From a virus, in the IMG/VR virus record IMGVR_UViG_3300035666_000096, positions 1 to 34,786 of that record: a DNA stretch of 34,786 nucleotides. One strand, 5' to 3'. The notes under the pieces were generated by a model. That model did not search any database and was not told the origin of the DNA. It was given only the letters and a program-made list of their open reading frames with translations. A program made the position numbers and the translations under genes. Below, one piece after another: positions 29,747-34,786 of the stretch; within the stretch, counting starts at the first letter, position 1, and the number at the start of each line of letters is the position of its first letter.

Positions 29747-31155
29747 TATGCTTTGCCTGCTTGACCGGTTTTGCCAACGCTTGATGTGTTGCCGCCGCCG
29801 CCAGTATCTTGTGGCGAACTGCCTGCAATCGTGCCTGCCGGTTTGCCTGTGTCTTTTAGTGCGTTTGCGCCCTCAATTTCAGCCCTGCCAAGGTATGCAC
29901 GCGCTTCATTGGGCGTTAATATTCCGTTGTTGACACCAGCCACTACATAATTCATTTGGTCAAGCGGTGCGCCGCTTAAAAACGATTCTGTTTGAAATTC
30001 AACGCATAGATTTGGATAACCTTGCAATAAACTTTGTTTCAGTTTTTGTTGAATGTTTACCAGCATCGGGAAAATTGTTGATTTATAAAATTCATCAAGC
30101 ATAGTTTGGCTGTTGTTAAATTTGCCGTCTTCAATGGATAACATTGCAACTGGCACACCAAACAAACCGCATATACGCTTCATTGTTTGCATTTTAAGGT
30201 TGGCGCAATCAGCGTCTTGCAAGTTAAGCATATCAATCGGCAAGTATTTCATGCCGTTATCTAACAACATGGACTGCCCAGGCTTGCTTAGGTCTGTTGG
30301 GCGTGAACCCGTCATACTTGACCACGCTTCTTTAAGCCTTGCCGCTATTTCCTTGTATTTTGTATCAGGAATAACTTGGTCTGTGACAAACATACCACTT
30401 GGTTTTGCCCCATTGGTCATTATAAAGTTGGCATAAAGGTCAATGTCTTGGTCAAGCGATACTAATTCAACCGCCAAAATGCCTTTATTGAAACCTGCTG
30501 AACCTTGCCATGCCGCTTCTTTCAAATGCATAACTTGATGTGCTTGTAATGGCGCGTCTTTACTAAAACCGTATGATGGCGTTGCAAGCCTGTATGTTGG
30601 ATAACGAGTTGGCGTTATTGTTGCTGTAATAAGCGTGCTGTCTAATACATACATTTCCAATGGTGTTTGTTGGCTGTTCTCTTGGTCTTTACGCCATAGA
30701 ACGGTAAACACTTCACCTGATAGGTCAAGCCACATACAGAATTGATACCAAAATTCGTATTGGCTTTGAAAATGATTAGGGGCTTGCAATAATGCTAAAA
30801 CGGATTTTGCTTTTGCTTTATCGCGTGCCGTAACTTTATCGCTTAAACAAGCATCAACTAATGAACCATCATCGGTTGTTGCCATAATTTTAATGGGTAA
30901 TTGTGCAAGTGCGCGTGCTTTAACGCCTACGCAGGACATAATAGTTGAATTTCGGCTTAAAACCGACATATCCACCAAGCGACCGGCTTCATTGGCACTT
31001 GATGTTGTTACATATAATAATTGGCTTGATGATGCGTATTGTTTTGCACCGGCGTTGCGAATAACATTATTACCAAGGGCAGTTTGTCCAAAAAGCGTGT
31101 TGCTTTCGTTTGCGTTTGCCTGTGGTTTTCTTTTGAAGATATCTAGAATTGCCAT
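29746..31155 (-). CDS. Portal protein (HK97 gp3-like)
   Basis: 469 residues. Hallmarks: SVLSRNSTIMSCVGVKARALAQLPIKI (about 63-90), ALLQAPNHFQSQYEFWYQF (about 125-145), HQVMHLKEAAWQGSAGFN, LEMQ-like LQDADCANLKMQTMKRICGLFGVPVAML (about 320-345), and the C-terminal GILTPNEARAYLG. These match the HK97-type portal family that forms the 12-subunit DNA entry ring. The Gly/Ser-rich final about 30 residues are disordered. Sits 9 nt after the large terminase gene. Confidence 0.92.
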   Translation of the reverse strand: MAILDIFKRKPQANANESNTLFGQTALGNNVIRNAGAKQYASSSQLLYVTTSSANEAGRLVDMSVLSRNSTIMSCVGVKARALAQLPIKIMATTDDGSLVDACLSDKVTARDKAKAKSVLALLQAPNHFQSQYEFWYQFCMWLDLSGEVFTVLWRKDQENSQQTPLEMYVLDSTLITATITPTRYPTYRLATPSYGFSKDAPLQAHQVMHLKEAAWQGSAGFNKGILAVELVSLDQDIDLYANFIMTNGAKPSGMFVTDQVIPDTKYKEIAARLKEAWSSMTGSRPTDLSKPGQSMLLDNGMKYLPIDMLNLQDADCANLKMQTMKRICGLFGVPVAMLSIEDGKFNNSQTMLDEFYKSTIFPMLVNIQQKLKQSLLQGYPNLCVEFQTESFLSGAPLDQMNYVVAGVNNGILTPNEARAYLGRAEIEGANALKDTGKPAGTIAGSSPQDTGGGGNTSSVGKTGQAGKA

Positions 31156-31164
31156 GTTAATCCC

Positions 31165-32823
31165 TTATAAACTACGGAAACCGTATGATGATGAAGCCAA
31201 GGGATTATCAAGTGAACAATGCATTGCAATAATCAGGGCAATAATGCCATCAACCTTTGCTGATTTATCCGCTTCGTTCTTACGCACCTTGATGTTCCCG
31301 TTTACATCTTCATAAACTTCGCAGTTGCCTAATTGCCAACCAACAAATGGGTTGCCATCATGTCTTATGAATTGCGACATCACCAGTTTTTCTATGTGCT
31401 TGGATGGGTTACTTAAAACCGCCATTCCTTGCCCAACCTTTTTAACCGGTATGCCAGCATCGTGTAAACGCGCAATTAAAGATGCGGCGTTATATGCATC
31501 ATAGCCAACTTCTTTTATGTTGTAAAGTGTTGCTTGACTTTTTATATAATCGCTTATTTCGCGGTCATCCATTACATTGCCCTCAGTAATGTGCAATATG
31601 CCGGAACGAACGGCTTGGTCAAATATGTCGCGGTAATGCGTTGGCACTAAAGCCAGCCCATCTTCAGGCAAGAAAAACTTAAACTCGGCATAGTAATCTT
31701 CGTTGCTATATCTTTTAAGCGTGCAAACAGCGTTTAAATCGCGTGTTGCGGCAAGGTCAAAGCCTATAAACACCGATTCCGGTTCGCCTTTGCTTTCACC
31801 AACGCTGTTATCCCAGTATTGCCTATCAAGCCATGCGCTGTTAGCAGACACATAGACATTAAGCGTTTTGCATAAAAATTCATTTAGTGCGGCTGGTTTA
31901 AGTTTTGCTTGTTCGCACCGTTCGGCAATCGCTTCCTGATAAATGCTAATGCCATGCATAGGGTTGGCTTTTGCCCATGTTGTCGGGTCGCGCCAATCGT
32001 CTTGTGGGTCAAGCCCATATAACAAGCCAAACCAATGTGGGTTGTCTGCGGCATCGCCATTTAGCATTGATTCATACATTTGCATATCTTCATAAAATTT
32101 TGTGTCTTTTGAAAATGATGCTGTTGTAATATAAATGCGTAATGGATTTTTACGGGCAACCATACCTGAATGGATAACCTCAATGCTATTCCTGTCAACA
32201 ATTTGGGCGGCTTCATCCACTATGGCGCAACTGGCGTTTTTACCATCGCCTGATTTTTTATTGTCACGCGATAAGGCTTTAAACATAGATTGCAAATCAT
32301 TAGCCTTTTTAATCTCGTATTTGCTAACATCAAAAACATTTTTAACTTCAGCCGGCATATTTTCAACAAAACCTTTGGCGGCATCAAACACAATGGTTGC
32401 TTGTTCTCGGTTAGTCGCTAATGTAAACACTTCAGCACCGGCTTCACCAAACTGCAATTCGTAAAGGCTTATGCCTGCGGTAAATGTTGATTTGCCTGCT
32501 TTGCGCGGAATGAAAATAATGACATCCGTTACCATTCGTTTTTCATGGTCTTTTTTACTACGAAAACCATAGATTGCACAAATAGCAAAGATTTGAAAGG
32601 GTTCAAGTATTAACGGCTTGCCGGCATCTGCGCCTTTGGTATGTTTTAGTGTAGCAAAAAATTCCAGCACATGGTCAACATGGTCGGCAACAAACTCATA
32701 CTGCCATTGCTTATCTTCAAGTTGATTTAAAAATCGCTGGCAAGCCAACTTAACATTATTGCAAACAGGCGTGTTGCCTTTTACAACATCTATTGCATAA
32801 AAAATACCATCTTCTAATTTCAT
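31165..32823 (-). CDS. Large terminase subunit
   Basis: 552 residues. The ATPase domain has a Walker A-like PRKAGKST (106-113), Walker B AIVDEA (200-205) and a coupling IYITTAS (230-236). The nuclease domain has Asp356 in IGFDLA, Asp442 in VGYDAYN and Asp525 in VDGIIALIIA, an RNase H-like acidic triad. The R-x-K-A-G-KST variant of Walker A is usual in this (Terminase_1) family. It packages DNA into proheads; start overlaps the small subunit stop by 4 nt. Confidence 0.95.
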   Translation of the reverse strand: MKLEDGIFYAIDVVKGNTPVCNNVKLACQRFLNQLEDKQWQYEFVADHVDHVLEFFATLKHTKGADAGKPLILEPFQIFAICAIYGFRSKKDHEKRMVTDVIIFIPRKAGKSTFTAGISLYELQFGEAGAEVFTLATNREQATIVFDAAKGFVENMPAEVKNVFDVSKYEIKKANDLQSMFKALSRDNKKSGDGKNASCAIVDEAAQIVDRNSIEVIHSGMVARKNPLRIYITTASFSKDTKFYEDMQMYESMLNGDAADNPHWFGLLYGLDPQDDWRDPTTWAKANPMHGISIYQEAIAERCEQAKLKPAALNEFLCKTLNVYVSANSAWLDRQYWDNSVGESKGEPESVFIGFDLAATRDLNAVCTLKRYSNEDYYAEFKFFLPEDGLALVPTHYRDIFDQAVRSGILHITEGNVMDDREISDYIKSQATLYNIKEVGYDAYNAASLIARLHDAGIPVKKVGQGMAVLSNPSKHIEKLVMSQFIRHDGNPFVGWQLGNCEVYEDVNGNIKVRKNEADKSAKVDGIIALIIAMHCSLDNPLASSSYGFRSL

Positions 32824-33296
32824 TTTTTCGTTACTTTAACGCCAGCCAATAAACTGCCATAAGTTGTATCGCTTGATGTGCCTTTTCTATCAAATTGACT
32901 TTTAGGTGTTAAGCCCAACTCGTTCATCAAGACTACAATCTTGGCAAGCGAGTCTTTCATAACGCTAACATAAGGGTTTGCGCCCATCGTTTTGCCGTTG
33001 TTGAATGTTGTCACAATGCCGTTTGTTCTAATCCCTTTTTTGCATCGTATATACATTGTCATTTGGTCGGCAAGCATTTGCAAGATATGGCGGTGTTGTT
33101 CAGAACCTATGCCGTATGTTTCCCAAAGAAAATCTGATGTTTCACGAATGAATCGTTTTTCATCCCAATCGTCAGGGCTGTCAATCCATTCTGAAAATGG
33201 AATGCGCTTGCGAACACTTTCAGGCAATACCGAACCTTGGTTTAAACCTTTAGTGCCGCGAACAATGTGTAATTCGGGTGGCAATTTATTTGACAT
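32820..33296 (-). CDS. Small terminase subunit (P27 family)
   Basis: 158 residues from the ATG at 33296, preferred to an in-frame ATG at 33311 because GTAGGAA lies at ribosome-site distance before it. The C-terminal GANPYVSVMKDSLAKIVVLMNELGLTPKSQFD closely follows the P27 small terminase pattern (NPxxxxxxxxxxxxxxxxxElGLTPxSR). The N-terminal half is polar and includes a helical segment likely for DNA recognition. It recognises phage DNA and passes it to the large subunit. Confidence 0.85.
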   Translation of the reverse strand: MSNKLPPELHIVRGTKGLNQGSVLPESVRKRIPFSEWIDSPDDWDEKRFIRETSDFLWETYGIGSEQHRHILQMLADQMTMYIRCKKGIRTNGIVTTFNNGKTMGANPYVSVMKDSLAKIVVLMNELGLTPKSQFDRKGTSSDTTYGSLLAGVKVTKK

Positions 33297-33304
33297 GGCT
33301 ATTC

Positions 33305-33379
33305 CTACCAATGATGTATGACATTAATAATTAAAACTATATCCGCTATTGCGGCAAGCAAAAGTATTATCCATTTCAT
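33305..33379 (-). CDS. 24-residue membrane peptide
   Basis: ATGA overlap with the methyltransferase stop, then MKWIILLLAAIADIVLIINV and a short HHW end. Nearly the whole chain is one hydrophobic helix. The stop lies 9 nt before the small terminase start, and the peptide reading frame includes that gene's ribosome site. It could be a real peptide or only a translational coupler; function unknown. Confidence 0.4.
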   Translation of the reverse strand: MKWIILLLAAIADIVLIINVIHHW

Positions 33380-34641
33380 TCTTTCAACAATTCCGCTTTT
33401 TTCCCAGTAAATTCTTCCCAGCGTTGAACAATCACATCGCAGTATTTAGGGTCTAATTCCATGCCAGCCATTATTCTGCCCATCGTTTGGCAAGCAATTA
33501 AATTGCTACCTGAACCTAAAAACAAATCTACGACGACATCATTCTTTTTTGTAAAGTATTGCAATGCTTTTTGGTTTACTTCTACTGGCTTTTGCGTTGG
33601 GTGCATATATGATGATGTGTTATCTTTGCTAACTTTCCAAACGGTTTGCCCATCAATCATCTTTTCTAGAATGGTAACCAATTCTTCTTTTTTTACTTTA
33701 TTAATATATTGCTTTTGTGCATCACCTTGATATTCCCACATCGTTCCAATTCTGCCGGTTTGAATTTCATTGCCGCGATTCACAACCAATGCCATCTCAA
33801 AATCGGTAGCCAAGGTTTTAAGGCAATCGCCCATGCCGCCGCCACCTTTATGCCAAACAATAAGATTTGTTATTTTTTCAAATTCTTCTTTAATTCTTTT
33901 TATCCATTCATCTACCACTTGGTATGATGTCCACATAAAAAAGAAGCCGTTTGTATATTTTTTGGCAAGCCCAATGTAATCCAAGAACACATCGTCATTT
34001 TTAATCATTCCGTATTTATATGATTTTGGGTCGTATGCAATTCCGTATGGTGGGTCGCTAATACAATGCATAGTCACATCATGGAATGGTTTTAGCAGTC
34101 TTTTAACATCGGCTTCTTTTGTGCTGTCACCACAAAGCAACCTGTGTTCACCTAATAAATATAAATCACCATGTTTTGTTTTGGCTTCAACAGGTGTTTC
34201 GGGAACTTCATCTTCGTCAGTCAGACCTTCTTCTAAATCAGGGTCGGTAAACTTTTTAAGTTCGCTTTGATTAAAGCCAATGATGTCTATGTCAAATCCT
34301 GCGTCTTGCAAATCCATTAATTCAACGCCAAGCAATTCTTCATCCCAGCCGGCATTCAATGCCAATTTATTGTCGGCAATAATGTAGGCTTTTTTTTGCA
34401 TTTCAGTTAAGCCATCAAGTTGAATGGTTGGCACTTCTTTTTCGCCAAGTAACTTTGCGGCTTGCATTCTGCCATGACCGGCAATGATTCCATTTTCGCC
34501 ATCAAGCAACAACGGGTTAGTCCAACCAAATTCTTTTATGCTTGCGGCAATCTGTTGCACTTGGTCAGGGCTGTGTGTCCGGCTGTTATTGATGTATGGA
34601 ATTAATTCATCAATTTTTTTATATTCAATTTTTAATTTCAT
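33376..34641 (-). CDS. ParB-like domain fused to a DNA methyltransferase
   Basis: 421 residues. N-terminal domain (1-100) is ParB/sulfiredoxin-like: LIPYINNSRTHSPDQVQQIAASIKEFGWTNPLLLDGENGIIAGHGR (GHGR 55-58), then a helical part. An acidic linker (about 130-155) leads to a methyltransferase with catalytic DPPYG (196-200), a TRD-like middle, HPTQKP (347-352) and the AdoMet-binding FLGSGS (374-379). DPPY placed before FxGxG is the beta-class order, so methylation of adenine N6 or cytosine N4 is expected. Located upstream of the terminases, it may protect phage DNA or mark packaging/replication sites. Confidence 0.9.
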   Translation of the reverse strand: MKLKIEYKKIDELIPYINNSRTHSPDQVQQIAASIKEFGWTNPLLLDGENGIIAGHGRMQAAKLLGEKEVPTIQLDGLTEMQKKAYIIADNKLALNAGWDEELLGVELMDLQDAGFDIDIIGFNQSELKKFTDPDLEEGLTDEDEVPETPVEAKTKHGDLYLLGEHRLLCGDSTKEADVKRLLKPFHDVTMHCISDPPYGIAYDPKSYKYGMIKNDDVFLDYIGLAKKYTNGFFFMWTSYQVVDEWIKRIKEEFEKITNLIVWHKGGGGMGDCLKTLATDFEMALVVNRGNEIQTGRIGTMWEYQGDAQKQYINKVKKEELVTILEKMIDGQTVWKVSKDNTSSYMHPTQKPVEVNQKALQYFTKKNDVVVDLFLGSGSNLIACQTMGRIMAGMELDPKYCDVIVQRWEEFTGKKAELLKE

Positions 34642-34786
34642 GTCTTATCCTTTTTTAAAAATGGTGGAAGCGTATCGGTGCTGAACTCCGACCTTGCCTT
34701 TAAAAACGCATCAGCCTGCGTATCACGCTTCCGTAAAATTTTGACTACCCCTATCTCAAACTCAGTTTGCGCACGATTGTGTTCCC
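34638..34786 (-). CDS. Partial gene at the right edge, C-terminal 48 residues
   Basis: Open from the window edge to a TGA overlapping the methyltransferase start (ATGA). The visible part (EHNRAQTEFEIGVVKILRKR, then ADAFLKARSEFSTDTLPPFLKKDKT) is charged and helical. The 4-nt coupling supports a real gene. No family can be assigned without its N-terminus. Confidence 0.5.
   Translation of the reverse strand, partial: EHNRAQTEFEIGVVKILRKRDTQADAFLKARSEFSTDTLPPFLKKDKT

Noticed and set aside
31165-32464. Plus-strand frames opposite the large terminase (for example 32135-32464)
   Set aside because: The terminase gene has all catalytic motifs; these are shadows.
1-34786. tRNA genes, rRNA, CRISPR arrays, insertion sequences, integrase and attachment sites
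   Set aside because: Looked for by eye and none found: no cloverleaf with CCA-type end, no regularly spaced direct repeats, no transposase or recombinase motifs. The Gly/Thr repeats in fibre genes are coding repeats.

Overview
This window is a large, near-complete part of the genome of a tailed double-stranded DNA phage (or prophage) with siphovirus-type morphology that infects a Gram-negative host. Evidence for this is a full HK97-type head module, a tail module with a tape measure of about 695 residues and no contractile sheath gene, a lambda J-like tail tip protein, and a lysis cassette ending in an inner/outer membrane spanin pair, which only makes sense in a two-membrane host. Base composition is AT-rich (about 40% GC by eye) and coding is very dense, with many 4-nt ATGA stop/start overlaps. 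The host genus cannot be read from the sequence. Lambda P-like and DUF1376 replication proteins suggest a proteobacterium; a freshwater betaproteobacterium is only a guess. No integrase, CI-like repressor, tRNA or CRISPR was found, and genes run off both ends, so lifestyle is undecided.

Layout. (1) 1-2061, minus strand: replication block (two small unknowns, a lambda P-like helicase loader, a DUF1376 replication protein, a VRR-NUC nuclease). (2) 2062-2186: divergent control region. (3) 2187-7564, plus strand: early block with two similar promoters, one strong terminator, and a recombination set (DUF1071/Sak-type annealing protein, YqaJ/lambda Exo-like exonuclease, SSB-like protein with an IPF tail). 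These sit among many small proteins, several below 60 residues: membrane peptides, a CxxC zinc-knuckle-like peptide and a PD-(D/E)XK-like nuclease. (4) 7568-8649, minus: lysis cassette with i-spanin and a partly embedded o-spanin, holin, M15 endolysin and a membrane coiled-coil protein. (5) 8658-15502, minus: fibre and adhesin genes, including a protein with two tandem 2-oxoglutarate/Fe(II) oxygenase domains. (6) 15511-20637: J-like tip protein, GNAT acetyltransferase, two minor tail proteins. (7) 20644-26356: tape measure, chaperone region with a possible -1 frameshift, tail tube, connectors. (8) 26359-33379: two paralogous HK97-fold capsid proteins, S78 protease, portal, large and small terminase. 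(9) 33376-34786: ParB-like/DNA methyltransferase fusion and a partial gene.

The late genes form one leftward block of about 27 kb transcribed from beyond the right edge. It is interrupted by terminator-like hairpins after the first capsid gene and after the tail tube gene, a plausible way to set copy numbers of structural proteins. The most interesting points are the tandem capsid paralogues (one lacking the N-terminal scaffold-like domain) with a terminator between them, the double oxygenase, the embedded o-spanin, and a repeated hairpin plus AAGGAAACT leader used before early genes.
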